Assembly: GCF_003171515.1 (NCBI RefSeq)
Contig: NC_089395.1
Span: forward strand, 806,001 to 870,000
Direction: 5' to 3'
Origin: Pyrenophora tritici-repentis
Taxonomy: Eukaryota > Ascomycota > Dothideomycetes > Pleosporales > Pleosporaceae
DNA: 64,000 nt
Below are positions 1 to 12,864 of the stretch, one piece after another. The position numbers and the translations under genes were made by a program. Positions within the stretch are counted from its first letter, which is position 1. Each line of letters starts with the position of its first letter. The notes beneath the pieces were generated by a model that ran no database searches, was not told the DNA's origin, and was given only the letters and a program-made list of their open reading frames with translations.

Positions 1-561
1 TGTGCGGACATGTTTGATGGTAGGAAACGGGCGCACGCTGCCAGAAGGCGTAGAAGAAGGCATTGCAATATCGAGAAGAGCAGTTCTCGTGGGAAAGTCA
101 AGAGATGGCAGATAGCGAAAGAGGGGTAACTATGTGCACGGCGTACAGTACTGTATGGTGGCACTACATTATCATATATCAGGACGATCGTATGCGAATT
201 AGCAAGCCGAGAAGCAGGCTCGGTCCATCTCGCAGCGACCTACAACGAGGGTAGAAGGCGTCCTTGACTACACATGGGGCAGCCAAGTGGAGCGCGGTCG
301 GGTTAGAGAGGCTGTCGGCCATGTCGGGTAAAGCAGGACAAGACCGAGCACCGCGTTTCTGCACATGAGCATTGTAAGCATTGTACCGAAATGCCAGCGT
401 CCCACCCAAGGCCACCAATGAAAGCGTGCGGACACACATTTAGCCCGTAGCTACCATATCTGGGGAAAGGGTCTAAAGCTTGTAGGCGGGGCTTTTCCTC
501 GGTACAGCTGCGCGCGAAAGTTCGGCAGAGAGAGCTCGCATCCAAAGGTGCATCTTTCACA
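1..561. other. Upstream region without supported gene
   Basis: The open frames here are short, overlap on both strands and show no recognisable domain. The stretch probably holds the promoter and 5' UTR of the regulator that starts at 562. A gene cut by the left window edge cannot be excluded. Confidence 0.5.
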
Positions 562-3175
562 ATGGAGCAGCGAGCTACTACCCAGCAGCAAACGGGAAGC
601 CCCCACGGTACTGCGAAGCTCTCCAACCATTCACCTGCCGATGCGCACGATTGGAGCGGAGATGAGCACTCCAGCGACGACGACGCCAACGACAGGAGCC
701 AGAGCGGCACGTCGAACAAGAGAAAGAGACCTCTGTCCGTAAGCTGTGAAACATGCAGTACGTGTCACCCGAAAAAGGCGCCGAAAACATGGTTATCCTA
801 ACAATGCTATTGTAGAGCAGCGCAAAGTCAAATGCGACAGGGGCGCGCCTGCGTGTTCGTGGTGCTTGAAGAACCACTCGGCATGCGTGAGCTGCTCGTG
901 CTACTGACGTCAACTGCTAGCTGAACTGAATCGCCGACAGGTTTACCTTCCTCGCAAGAAGCCAGGTCTCCGAGCGGGATACGGCCGCGAACTCGAGTCG
1001 CGACTTGGTAAGTCGTGTGCCGAGGTCTGCATGAGGTCGACCCATGTGTCGTATCATCGCAAGCTGACTGTCGCATCGCAGACAAGCTCGAAGCCCTCCT
1101 TGTGCAGCAGCAGTCGCAGATCAATCATCTTTCCAACAACCAAGTCACTGCTTCTGGTCCCTCTCCGCAAGAGGTAGCTGCCTTTCGAAGCCCGCCCGTC
1201 ATACAAACGCCCCACATCCCTCGTCCCGAGACGGCTCTCTTCATTCAGAAGCCCACCTTTCCCTCGCAGAACGCGATACAGAGTCAATATGGAAATGGCG
1301 TCACGGATAGCAGGCGAACCCCCTCGATTACAGAGAATGGCTATCAGCACGAGGATATGGGCGGTGTGGGAAGCCGCCTCTCAAGAGACGCATACACATC
1401 GTACAACGACCCATTCCTCCCCACCATATCAAGAACTCTGGGCCAATCCGATGCCGACTTCCCACCTTATGATCTTTTGTACGGACTAGTCGACTTGTTC
1501 TTCAAGCACATCAACACATGGTGTCCAATTCTCCACAGACAGACTACACTAAACTCTCTATTCGGGGATGCGGCGCTCGAGGAAGCAGACAGAATCATTC
1601 TGCATGCAGTCGTCGCGACGACTGTCAAGTTTTCCACGGACCCGCGTCTAACCGCGGAAAAGCGCGCGCGGTACCACAAGAGTTCAAAGGAGAAGGTTTT
1701 GCTCTTTGGAATCGAAAACAGTTCGGTCAAATCGTTGCAGGCTCTTGTCATTCTTGCACTGGACGTTGTTGGCTGCTCCAATGGACCCCCAGGTTGGAAC
1801 CTACTCGCTCTCATTACCCGGTCTGTGGTGCAGCTGGGTCTATCGGTGGAGAGTTACTCACCAACCGTCGCTCCCCAGTTCGCATCAATCTACACACTGA
1901 GGGCCATGACACTGCCCGAGCCGAAAGATTGGATAGAGGAAGAGAGCCGACGCAGGCTCTTCTGGATGATATATGTCCTCGATCGATATGCAACTGTTGC
2001 GACCGCATTTGAGTTTGCACTAGACGAGAAGGAAATTGATCGCCGACTGCCTTGCCGCGACGACCTGTATGCACGCAATGTCCCCGTAGAGACCAGGTGG
2101 TTCCAAACCTCGACAAGGTCAGATTACAGCATGAACCGGCCGGAAAACTTGGGCTCCTTTTCATACTATGTGGAAATCCTGGGAATCCTCACACGGATAC
2201 ACAAGTTCCTCAAGAAGCCAGTAGATATCACGTCGTTGTCAGACGTCGAGTCCTGGCAAGGCGAATATCGGGAGCTTGACAATGCCATTGAGGAGTGGAA
2301 GTACAACCTGCCCCAGGAGTTTGGCAATGCGGCAAGATTATTCGCAAAACCAGGAATGGGTCACAGTCTAGACAGTGGCTTGGTCATGCTTCATGCAGCA
2401 TTCCATACGTGAGTTCAGTTGCGCTAAACTACCTATATGTACTGACTCTTCTAGCACCGTGATCCGTCTGCACTCGTCCGCTGCCTACCCCACCCATCGA
2501 TCGCCAATATTCACCCCGTCTTTCAGCGCCAGTCAGAGGTGCCTCAGCGCCGTCGAGAACATTACCACTCTATGCGCTACTGTACGCGACAATGGCCTAC
2601 TGAGTAAACTCGGCCCACCCTTTGCGTTTTCTCTTTGGGTCGCTGCGCGTGTTCTCCTCGTCCATGGGTCGACGATTGATCACCGTGTCGACCAGTCGAT
2701 CAACCTCCTCGTCAGCACTCTACGAGAGATGGGCCAGTATTGGGAGGTTGGCACTCGCTACGCAAGCCTACTTGCCCGCGTTCTCTCCGAGTACCAGGAG
2801 AGCCAGCAAAGCCCCACAGGCGCGAACGGTGAACGCGTGACACCATCAACAGTCAAGATCTTGGCAGACATGCGTCGATGCGCCTTTGATCTTGACTTTC
2901 TCATCTCCCGACAGCCCAAACTCAACAGCACCCAAAATCTAAAGATATCATCCGTTACACCAGCTCGTACGCCAGCACAGAACGAGTTGGAGTATCTTGA
3001 CGTCTTTGACTTTTTCAACATGCCTAGGTTGCCGGTGACAGTAGATGGTCCTACGAGCTACGCTGCCCCTGACGGCAACATGCAGATCTCAGACGGTGGT
3101 TTTGGAAATGAGTCGAACATCACAAATTACATGGTTGATGCGAGCTCAGACTGGTTCATGAAGCAGACTGCCTGA
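562..3175 (+). CDS. Zn2Cys6 fungal transcription factor
   Basis: Predicted nuclear DNA-binding regulator of 793 residues in five exons: 562-757, 816-886, 941-1007, 1082-2408 and 2455-3175. All introns are GT-AG and phases agree. Splicing exons 1 and 2 assembles a zinc binuclear cluster with cysteines near residues 62, 65, 72, 79, 82 and 89 (CX2CX6CX6CX2CX6C). A basic linker and a short Leu/Gln-rich segment follow (DKLEALLVQQQ), as in dimerising GAL4-type factors. A basic KRKR stretch lies just before the cluster. The middle has the fungal-specific transcription factor domain, visible at the LFFKHINTWCPILHR motif and at RRRLFWMIYVLDRY. The target genes cannot be read from sequence. The ATG at 562 is the in-frame start just upstream of the acidic Ser/Asp-rich leader. 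Confidence 0.9.
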
Positions 3176-3862
3176 GATATTTAATACATCGATATCCGAT
3201 ACAAGGCTTCTAGGCAGGAGGTTCAATACAAAAAGGCGTTTGCGATTTAATAGGGAGGAGGCTTGAATCTTGTTGTCGCGTAATACAACACTCACTAGCT
3301 TATTTGGCAATGATACCCATTATTTGTTTTGAACGGGTCTTTTAACATGCAGATGTGCTTGACTAAGTTCCTAATCATAAGAGGCGCGCACCTGCCTACG
3401 TGGGTTTGGCACTCAACGGAAAGGCTGTTCCGATCTCGGCAACAGCGTTATCGGTGCTGTCAACTCAGCTCACGACAAGCATCTCACATTTTGCTCACAC
3501 ACGATAATTCTTGACAATTTAACAGGTCTTTTCAATGGGGTGCACACTTTTTACGTACTGGTACGACCGTCTTCCTGCTTCCATATGTAGACTTGCTCCT
3601 GTGACTCTTCCTATCTGTTGGGCCGTTTACCGTCGGAATAGGCTAAGGGAACTCGGAATAGCTTGGCGATACGAGCGCAGACTACTCCGATGGCCTGATG
3701 TATAAGAATCTCAGCCTCTGCAATGTCAATTCACAAATTCATACCATCGTTTTGTTCATTTCAGCAAAGTCGATTACAAGCTCGCGACAATTCGACAGAT
3801 TCACATACCACAACTACGAAGCATCTTATCGATCAACAATCGTCTCAATTACCACCACCAAC
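3176..3862. other. Intergenic region, no supported gene
   Basis: Contains the 3' end of the Zn2Cys6 gene and the promoter and leader of the oxidase gene. A TATAAG hexamer lies near 3700, about 160 bp before the chosen ATG. CT/CA-rich leader sequence follows. No coding potential is seen. Confidence 0.5.
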
Positions 3863-5349
3863 ATGGCTACATCTTCAGACCAACATCATGTTCTCATCCT
3901 TGGTGCAGGTGTAGTCGGCCTGACAACCTCACTTGTCCTGTCTCACACCTACCCTAGCGCGAAAATCACCGTGGTCGCGAAGCATTTCCCAGGTGACCGA
4001 TCCATAGAATACACATCACCATGGGCAGGCGCAAACTGGTCTTCTATGGCCCACGACAATGGGCCCCTTGAACGATATGACGAGATAACCTTCAAGCGTT
4101 TCGGTGAGCTTATTGATGGAAAGAACGTATTTGGCTGTCAATCGTCGAGAGCTGGTGAGACAGAAAGCATAGACGGCGTCAATGGCGGTGGTAATGAGAA
4201 CGGAATTGGCCGCATGAGTATGTGGGCTGTTTTTGATGCGTCAATTGAAGAGACTGGGATTCTGAGCGAGGGGACGGGGAAGGTGTGGTATGATCAACTT
4301 GTTGGTGGCCTGAGAACGTTGGCTGAGAACGAGTTACCCAAAAATGCTGTGTTTGGATTGGAGTTCCCACAAACATATCGGATCAATACGCAGGTATATC
4401 TGCAGTGGTACGTTGTGCTCTCAACTGATCTAGTAGTACCTTACTACCGTCGCCAACCCACAAACTGGGTATAGGAGCTATGCTAACGTGAAGATAGGCT
4501 CCAGGCTCAAGCCTTGGCCAAAGGCGTAAAACTCGTTCGCCGCCATTACACATCTGTCTCGGCAGTTCTGACCGATCATCCTTCCACGACACTTCTCATC
4601 AACTGCACCGGTCTCGGCTCCCTTAGACTATCCGACATCCGTGACACCAATCTCTATCCCACCCGCGGGCAAACGCTCCTCGTTGCCGAGCCGAAGAAAC
4701 CGATAACCCGAATGTACGAATTCGAGCGTGTCAAGTACGATAACGTCTTGCTTGGAACTTCTTGCTTCTCCGATCCTTTTTATCCATTCGAATATCATCG
4801 CTGATAATACAAAACAGGTACCTTCGCTCCCCCAAACGAATTGATCCCACAACCACATACGTCTTCCCGCGTCCCCTCGGCGGCGGTGTCATCCTTGGTG
4901 GAAGTCGCCAAGACAACGACTGGAGCGATGAGTGGGACGAGGAGCTCGGCCAGGATATCATGAAGAGGTGCTGTGAGCTTTGCCCTGAGCTGGGGAAACC
5001 AGAAGATTTACAGGTTATTGCGAGAAATATTGGGTTGAGACGTGAGTATCCCCTCCTTTTCTTACAAACTATCCGGATATAGGGGAAAATAGGGTTGGGG
5101 AGGACTGTGTTGACCGGCTACCAGCTTCGCGTATTGGTGGGCCAAGAATCGAGACTGAGAAGGGGAAGTGGAGTGTTCCTGTTGTGCATTGCTATGGGCA
5201 TGCAGGAGCGGGGTATCAGTCTTCATGGTATGTATATTCTTTCTTCGGTTCCTCGTGAGCGAGCTTCCATGCTAATATCAACTAGGGGGACTGCAGAGCG
5301 CGTGCTAGAGCTTGTTAAGCAGGCTCTAGAGCCTAGAGCTAAACTCTGA
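3863..5349 (+). CDS. D-amino-acid oxidase (FAD), peroxisomal
   Basis: Flavoenzyme of the DAO family, oxidising D-amino acids to 2-oxo acids with release of ammonia and H2O2. The model has five exons: 3863-4407, 4498-4734, 4818-5041, 5125-5227 and 5286-5349, giving 390 residues, within the family range. The N-terminus has the dinucleotide-binding motif LGAGVVGL (Gly14, Gly16, Gly19). Splicing restores three conserved blocks: the YVFPRPLGGGVILGG segment, GLRPSRIGGPRIE, and the closing HCYGHAGAGYQSSWG. The protein ends in Ala-Lys-Leu, a type 1 peroxisomal targeting signal, so it likely acts in peroxisomes where catalase removes H2O2. D-aspartate oxidase is the alternative substrate class and cannot be separated here. 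The ATG at 3863 sits directly before the FAD motif. Confidence 0.93.
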
Positions 5350-5680
5350 GGCTTGTAAAATCGCCCATGGGTAGATTGATGAGATGGCCGAGTAGATTCC
5401 AAGCAGTGAAGATGGCATAGTCTTGGAAAAGAATAGAGCGCCGCAAAATTCTACATAATTGAGTTCCTAGTGTGCTCGAACATGGCACCTTCTCGATTCA
5501 GCGTGTGTGTTGTGAGTATTACGCGCACGTGACAGCGTGACAGCGCGATTTGCCAAGCCTTAAGTTCGGAATCGAGAAGGGTCCGATGACATCGCTTTCC
5601 AAGCAGCACTCACCACATCAACCACCGAAACCTGCCTGCAAGTGATTTCACAGCAGTCCAATGCCCATACAGCTGCGAAG
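5350..5680. other. Short intergenic region between DAO and SFR1 genes
   Basis: 331 bp holding the DAO 3' UTR and the promoter of the next gene. No open frame or RNA gene is supported. Confidence 0.5.
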
Positions 5681-6576
5681 ATGTCGACACCGCAAGCGAA
5701 ACGTCGCCGGCTGAACGAAGCTGCGAAAACGCTCCAGAAGCCGTTCAAATCGCCCTTTCGCACGCCGCTGAAGCCTAGCATAGGCGATGACCCGCCATCG
5801 CCTGACCCACCTGATGTTCATGCTTCTGCACATATGACCCCAACCGCGACGATTCCGGCTCCCAAATATGTTGCTTCCAGCGGCAATGGCGGACAGCAAT
5901 CCTCTAATGCAGCAGTTCCCGGCCAGGTCCCAGCGACGCCGGTAGCCTCTAAGCCGCGTATCTCGAAGCCTCTCGCATCACGCCCAAACTTCTCCACCCC
6001 TTCGCGAGTCGCCCCAAAGAAGATACCCTCGAAACCTTCCCTCACGCGTGAGATAATGCAATTGCGCAACGAAATACAGATGCTCAAGCAAGCTCAAACC
6101 CTCGCTACCTCCACCAAGGACGACGACCTAGTCGTGCTCGTAGATAAATGGCGGATGGCGAGTCGTGCGGCAGCAGAAGAGCTATTCGGCAGCACCAGAG
6201 ACCGGGTCAACCGGATGGGCGGGGTAGGCGCATGGAGGGAGCGCGAGAAGGAATCCAAAGAGCGACAATTGAAGTGGGACCAGGAGGAGAAGGAGGCAGA
6301 ACGAGAGAAAATGGAAGAAGCAAAGGGGAACGGCGAAGTGTCGGAGGAAACGTATGATCGATATGCCGAGATGGATGGTGAGAGGGAGAAGGGAGAGGAA
6401 GAGAAGGAGACCTTCAAGTGTGCGGATGATGATGTGAGTATTGCAGAGACATGGCAGGAACGGTACCAGTACTAATTTGCGTCTAGTCGTTTACCATGGA
6501 TATGATGCTGAAGACACTCAACATTGATCTCAAGCTCATTGGGTACAGCAAGGAGGCGCAAAGGTGGGATGGATGA
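5681..6576 (+). CDS. SFR1: Swi5-Sfr1/Mei5 recombination mediator, Sfr1/Mei5 subunit
   Basis: Predicted partner of Swi5/Sae3. In yeasts this complex helps Rad51/Dmc1 filaments carry out homologous recombination in the nucleus. Two exons, 5681-6433 and 6489-6576 region with the second starting at 6487, give 280 residues. The N-terminus has the typical KPFKSPFRTPLK peptide, followed by a Pro/Ser/Thr-rich disordered part. A coiled coil begins near REIMQLRNEIQMLKQ. A charged Glu/Lys-rich helix follows. The short last exon encodes the conserved family C-terminus (FTMDMMLKTLNIDLKLIGY, ending WDG). The start is the ATG at 5681; the ATG at 5661 is out of frame. The gene converges on the peptide transporter downstream. 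Confidence 0.85.
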
Positions 6577-7061
6577 GTATATCGATCTGGAGTACCAAGA
6601 CTCCGACAAATCGCATATCAGATTTTATCTTACGGGTAAGTCAGGGGGATGGAGGCTCTACAGCCTGAATATGAGTAACGCGATAAGATGAATTAACACG
6701 AACTGTAAGTGGAATCTCATATCTTTATCCACGATATGATAACTAACATTTGCAGAATGTTTGTTTATGAGTACAGCCTCTTACGCACCTAGTTTAGTTT
6801 AGGACATAATACAAATCTATATCTTTACCAAAGACCGATCATCTGAGTGCGATCGTCCTTTCTCCACTTTCACACAAATTCTGGATTCCAAACAAAAGAT
6901 TCACATCAGGGATCAAAGTAAGAATTATAATTAAGTGAGCGACAAATGCATTTTTGGGGTATCATAAGACCTATTCTCAAACATTCCTATCCATATTTCA
7001 CATATATTCCTCATCATTCTCCATCCATTACTTCAAATATTTACAACAACATCAAACTCAT
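6577..7061. other. Convergent 3' intergenic region
   Basis: AT-rich sequence between the convergent SFR1 and peptide-transporter genes. It contains 3' UTR sequence of both and no supported gene. Confidence 0.5.
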
Positions 7062-8983
7062 CTAAGAATGGGCATGATCGCGCTCAGTCTCGGTGACTGG
7101 CGCACGACCCTTGTAGGTCGACTCCTCAATCATGTTGAGTTCGTCCTCGCGGGCATCAAGTCCCCTCCATGTAAACCAGAAGCCAATGCCACCGACGAAT
7201 GCCAAGACAGCAACGACGGTGTAGTTCCAGATCAGAAGGGGGTCCTCTGCAAGCGGAACGAGAGCCTGACCGAGGGCGGCAGAGAAGGCGTTTTGCACAA
7301 GGTTAACGCCCATAACAAGACCACGCATGTTCTCGGGGGCCTTTGTGAAGGCGTATTCGAGGGAAGTGACGGAAGCGAAAATTTCAGAGAAGGCGACGAG
7401 GCAGTAGGGGACGGCTTGGACCCAGACGTTGATGGGGGCTTTGCAGGCGGCGGAGCTGTTGACTTCGGTCCTGGGGCAAGGGGAGAGCTCGTAGATGTAG
7501 TATTGGAGCACGGCGGAGCTGACCATTGCGGCTGAGGCGATGAAGAAACCCCATGCAATACGCTTGATGGGCGTGAATTGGAAGCCGGTTTTGCGGATGG
7601 CGGGGTAGACGAACTTGTCGATGATGGGGATGAAGATGACGAGGGTTAGCGGGTTCAAGTTGTTGATCAAGTCGTTGGGTACACCGTTGAGCTGGAGAGT
7701 CGCGGATTGAGACGTGAGGTTGTTCACCATCTGGTTGTAGGCGAGCCAGTAGAGCGGCATCCAGAAGAAGACCTTGCAGGCGTTGAAACCACGTGCGACT
7801 TGGTCAATCCACACATCATCGACACCTTGGAGGAATGCTGGGGCGCTGGCTCCAAGGTGGCTGGGCTTGATGCGGTCCCAGAAGTCCTCGCGTTGGAAGT
7901 TGCGGTAAGTAGCGACTGGGTTGGCGGACCAGCATCCCTTGCTGGCGAGCCTGAGGGCCTTGAACGACTTGGAAAGGACGGATTCGGTAGGCGGTGCGAG
8001 GATGTACTTCTTCTTGCAGACGATGAGGACGATGGGTGCGAAGAAGAACATGAAGGTCGGGAGCGCGTAGGAGAGCCAGAAACCAATGTACTTTTCAGCG
8101 TAGACCATACCGATACCTCCACTGAGGGATCCAGCGTTGATCATCATGTAGAAGTAGAGGTAGATGCGGGAGTAGGTGACTTGGGGGTCAACGATGACGC
8201 GCTCGCCGCTCTTCAGGGTCTTGACAGCCGGTCGAGTTTGGGGAATCTGTTCAGCGAGAAGTGGCGAGATGTTGGCTTTGAAACCACCGGTTCCGATACC
8301 CATGATGATGAGACCAGCGACGAAGCATCCGAGCGCGCCCTTGGGGTTGTCCATGACGGTAGGGATAGAGGAGCAGATAAGAATGATGTGACCGATAATG
8401 GCGAATGCGATGGAGTACTGGATGGTGAGGTAACGACCGAGGTAGGTATCAGCAACGTAACCACCGACGAGGGGCATGATGTAGGCCCAGAACTGGTTGA
8501 AAGTGGTAAGACCGGTGGCAGCTTGCTGGTCCTGGCCGAGACCACCAGCTTGTAGACAGGCGTCCTTGCTCCAGCCGGGTGCATCGTAACACGATGAACT
8601 CTCAACTACAGCTCCAGTGCGCGAGCCGAATGGTCGCGGCTGTTGGATGAAGTTGACGAAGACTGCAGTTGTTCCATAGTAGGAGAAACGCTAATCATAG
8701 GTTAGTATTCTGGTACTATATAAATAATAGAACTTGGATAATAACTTACTTCGCAGAACTCGATAAAGGTGACGGTCATGGCTGTCCATGGGATCTTTCC
8801 ACTGACACGGCGGAGCGTCTTGAGCTCCTGCTCTGTTGGCTCACGGCCATCTTCGTCAGGCAGCGAAGATGTAACATCATGCTCCTTTGCCAGAGCAGCT
8901 TTCTCTGTTGCACTGGTGTCGACGACGCTGGGCTGGTGGGCCTCTGCCACAGCGTACATGTCCTGGTCGAGTGGAGCACTCAT
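7062..8983 (-). CDS. PTR2: PTR2-type proton/di-tripeptide transporter (POT family)
   Basis: Plasma-membrane symporter predicted to import di- and tripeptides with protons. Two exons, 8983-8750 and 8690-7062, joined by a 59-nt intron, give 620 residues, normal for fungal PTR2. A cytosolic N-terminus of about 80 residues precedes the first PTR2 signature, which straddles the intron (FCERFSYYG, then NFIQ). The second signature is seen as FYMMINAGSLSG. Many hydrophobic helices follow, including a C-terminal bundle with GVNLVQNAFSAALGQAL. The long open frame on the plus strand at 7707-8555 is a shadow of this gene. Neighbours suggest no shared pathway. Confidence 0.95.
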
Positions 8984-11692
8984 ACTTGGTGAACTGCTTC
9001 GATTGCAGTGCAGGACAAGACAAGGTAGGTGGGTAGGGATGTAACGAGAGGGGTAGGTTCAAGACGACTCGGGCGAGCACGCCATTCATATACGCCGGCC
9101 GTGATTCATATGACCCAGGGTCCAATGGCGAAAGCTCACATGGTGTTGTTGCAACTGCAACTGCCCGCGGCTGTCAGCACGCGAGCTTATCGCAGGAAGC
9201 CGAAGCGGGTGCACGAGTGGTGGCGGACGCGGCAGATCATTCCTAGAAAGGAAGGAGAGGGCATGATAGTAGGCGGTTTAAATTATTTCAAGAAATACAA
9301 GCGCCAGCGCCGATAGCGACGAGCCTCTGCCCAGGTCTAGAGGGAGTCTTGGGTTGCAGATAGCGGGCTTGCCGACGCTTGGCGCGGGTGGGGTGGAGCA
9401 ACGGAGCCAACCACGTGCCGAGGCATGTCCGCCCCTAGCCTGTGCCGCCGCATGTAGCCTGCGCCAACTACCTCATCATCCACCGTGCAAGCTGGGCATG
9501 CTGCAACAACGATGTACCGAAGAAAAAGTTGCGAGTATTCCAGAACTTCTATCCAGGAACACGCACCGATTCATTGGAGAAGGCCCGCAATAGAAGACAT
9601 GCTCGTCCCTGCGCAACTCGTATTGAACTCACATGATTGGTCCCGGCCGATATCTGGGCGATAGTGCTTAATCCACTATCCCTATCTTGCCTTGTCCTCC
9701 AAGTGTCTCGGAGCAGCTTATCACTTCTTGAACCGGCCCTAAGCTCACCAACACCACACAAGCTATCTTCGGTGGCCCCGTACTGAAAGCCTAATCGCTA
9801 ATCGCTACCGGATGGCACACCATGATGCATACCAACCATCCCACTGCACAGGTCCACCTGTCAAGTTGCCACGGTCGGATACCGGCACCGAACCACTGGA
9901 GCGGCGCAGTTGCTTCTCCCGTCCATCTGGAAATTGGTCCTTGGTTAAGGGTCCCATGCTGGCAATCCCCTCTGTTCTCTTGGAGATATCGAATGCGTTC
10001 AACCGGTGGCACCCGATCGGTCCAATATTCGCCAGTTTCATGCAACGGTCATCACGACGAAGACGGTAGAATACCCGGCCTCGGTCGTTCCATTGTCCAC
10101 CCGTCCAACAACTCGGTGGGAATGGGATTGGTTCCTCCAGATAACGAGTCCGCCACTAGATATCTCAAGTGAATAGAATACGAGGTTGGGTGCAACATGT
10201 GCAGTGAGACGAATTGTGCACTCCGATGGCATGTTGGCGCATTCAAGGTCGGATTCTCTAGCGTCTACTCTTGGAATCTCTCGCGACGCCCTCTCCCATG
10301 AATCGGTCCATTTCACTCATCGTATAAAGTAACTTCTCCTTGCGGCATATCACGCGACCCGACTGTTCATTCTTGCGGGTCGCAGGTCGTATGTGTACTC
10401 CTGTCTTGCGCACAGGACATTCACAACATAAAGGATCTCAGTTGATACACAACCAAACAGCATAGCTATCCAGAGCCTATTTAAGACGTCCTAGAGAACG
10501 CCATACATTAGAAATGGTGTGCGCATGTCAGTACACCACAAATGTCCTGTCGGAATGACTCGTTTTTTTCGGTAATCGGTGATCCTACCGGCCTTTCAAC
10601 GGCCAAACGACTTCCTCCACCTACCGAACGAAACGGTATGTCCTGCTTTCCTCTATCTTTTGCTCTCCAGGTTAAACTTGGCCAGATTGTTGTCATCTCT
10701 CAACAATTCTACCTCGGCTTAGATCTCGTATTTTCCAGCTTCATCTGACAAACTTGGAGCATGTCACATACGCATCCCTCGCACGCCATGGTCCAGAGAA
10801 AAATCGACATTTTCCTTCAGCGCACTGGCCGCGATCTCGAAAAAATGTCGCTTTTTTCTTGCCCATGGCGTGCTTGTAGTCATTTTGTGAATGCACACAT
10901 ACGAAGAGGTCCACTATACAACACAGAATTGACGTAAGCAGGCCGAGTATTATCGCGAACAGTAAAAAGCGCACTCGTCGGTCTCCACTCAGTATGTCTT
11001 CCTCGCGTGAGCAACGACCACCACGCTACCCTACCATGTCCGATGACATTCTCTCCGAATAATGCATTCGATTACACAACCTCAACGTCTCCTACGCGTG
11101 TTTGAAGCTTCTGTTGAACCACCAGCCTAGAGTTCAATGCAACTGGTTCATTGCGTACATCAACGTTGTTAGGACTAAATATAGTCCCCGATGATGGCCT
11201 GGTAACCTCATAACAGGCAATTATGTCGCCTTACCAGGATCGCACCTGCACTTGAAATCCTATATATCTCTCATAGGCATAGTAGGGCCTACCGAGTTAT
11301 CCACAGCCGAACCATCAATATGGCGTATACAACCCGTAAGCTGCATATTGTGATACTGATCGATAATGACCCATGGACAGTTGGTTTGAACGATGTAGAT
11401 GGCAAGCTAGAGGTTTGAAAGAACGGACTGAACGTATCTAGACTGAACTAGCATACAACCACGCAAATCAGATTTTACAGCCCTAAAACATCAGCGCAAC
11501 TTCAAGCACTCAACATAGTATCACTTACTCGCGACTATCTCAATTAACTCTTCTAGCCCCAATAACTCTATTCAACCTCCTCTCTACCCCCTCAACCAAC
11601 CCCATCAAATCCTACACATCCCTGCCAATATTCGCCACCGTACTCGCCACCTCTCCCACAAACAGCGCCGATGTATGTCACAGTTTGTGTAT
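8984..11692. other. Long intergenic region, no supported gene
   Basis: 2.7 kb with only short overlapping frames on both strands (for example 9812-10172) that share no recognisable domain. It includes the promoter of the peptide transporter at its left end. A lineage-specific small gene or non-coding RNA cannot be excluded from sequence alone. Confidence 0.5.
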
Positions 11693-12343
11693 TCAAGGCC
11701 TAAGCGGTTGGTGCTGGCGAGGTGCGTCGTTATCGTCATCTTCGTAGCTGGTATTGGGGGAATAGTACTGGGCTGAGTAGGGAGACTCTTCGCTTGCGTG
11801 GGCTGGGGTTTGATAAGATGGGATTTGTTGTGGGCGGACCTGGTATTCAGGTTTGAGAAAGGGATATTCTAGGTCGCGAAACTTCTTGGTGAGATCGCGG
11901 ATTGTAACACGCATTACGTTTAGAGCATCTTTTGCGCCAATGGAGCGCATGCTTTGGATGTCGCGGTCGAAATACATGGGTTTGCGTTTGCCGCTCCTCG
12001 CTTGCCCGCTACTACGTCTTCTTTTTCTGCTCATGTGCTGCCGACTGTTGCTTCCGTCGTGGCCTTCTGAGTCACTGCGTGCGCCGGGTCCATGGCTTTG
12101 ATCTCTTTTGACGTTTCGCAACCTCTTTCGTACTCTTTTTAGATGGCGCCTTTCTTCTAATAGACCTTATTGCAAACTCAATAATATGTCTTTGATTTCC
12201 TCGGGTGCAGCGTAAAAGGTTGATAAGTTTGACCAGGATACTCTTAGGAGCGTGGCTAGTGTGAAGGTGAAAGATACGAAGCCAATGATTGTTGAGACCA
12301 TGGAAAGTGGAGAAAAAGCTGTGTGAGACACTGTGATACCCAT
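11693..12343 (-). pseudogene. Conserved fungal membrane-anchored protein gene broken by in-frame TAA
   Basis: A single frame runs from the ATG at 12343-12341 to 11693, 217 codons including the end stop. It is interrupted by one TAA at 12167-12169, after codon 58. The first part (MGITVSHTAFSPLSM, then a hydrophobic stretch around IIGFVSFTFTLATLLRV) matches in style a protein common in Pezizomycotina. In that family the EERRHLKRVRKRLR coiled segment follows directly, exactly as it does here after the stop. The rest is basic, then Tyr/Gln/Pro-rich. No GT-AG pair removes the stop while keeping the conserved blocks. The TAA lies where the family tends to have Gln, so a CAA-to-TAA change is likely. 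Function is unknown. A sequencing error or a shorter re-initiated product is the alternative. Confidence 0.6.
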
Positions 12344-12864
12344 GACTAAAGCTCGGGTATTATAAATCTAATGGTTGCTAATATCGTCGTGCAGATGGAT
12401 TTCGCATCTTCGAGTGAGCGTTGCGTTTGAGGGGTGTCCAATGAGCGTCGGCGTCGAAAAGATCGGGAGCTTTACTTGGGTATACTGCGGAAAAGCCGGC
12501 AACTTGTAATATACGGTACCTGTTCATGAGTGATCCCTAGTGGTAGTTGATTGAATAACGTCATGACTTGATCATGGTCGTTATTACCGGACCAATGGTT
12601 AGTAAGCAAGGTTGAGAATCCGCAATCTGTTCAAACTGTGATTGATATCCTCTTCCTAGGTGGTGCTTGTTAGTACTTAGTCGCAAGAAAAGAACGGGGT
12701 CTAGCGTGTACGGGATATGACATTTCAGCATGAAGCCTAATAGGAACTTGACGTATAGTACTAGCTCGGATGTGCAGGTAGATTTTGTTTCTTTTGAGGA
12801 CATGGTATATTGCTACGCCCTCCTAAGTTTACTCTGTGTATCGTACATCTATCTCTACACACAT
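12344..12864. other. Intergenic region, no supported gene
   Basis: 521 bp between the broken gene and the 3' end of MCR1. Frames on both strands are short and featureless. Confidence 0.5.

Noticed and set aside
7707..8555. 282-codon plus-strand open frame
   Set aside because: It lies antisense to the conserved PTR2 coding region, is Glu/Asp/Gly-rich as an artefact of the opposite strand, and has no domain.
11693..12343. Idea that the TAA in the conserved gene is removed by an intron or corrected by A-to-I editing
   Set aside because: The only GT-AG pairs nearby are too short or remove conserved residues. Editing one adenosine of TAA still leaves a stop.
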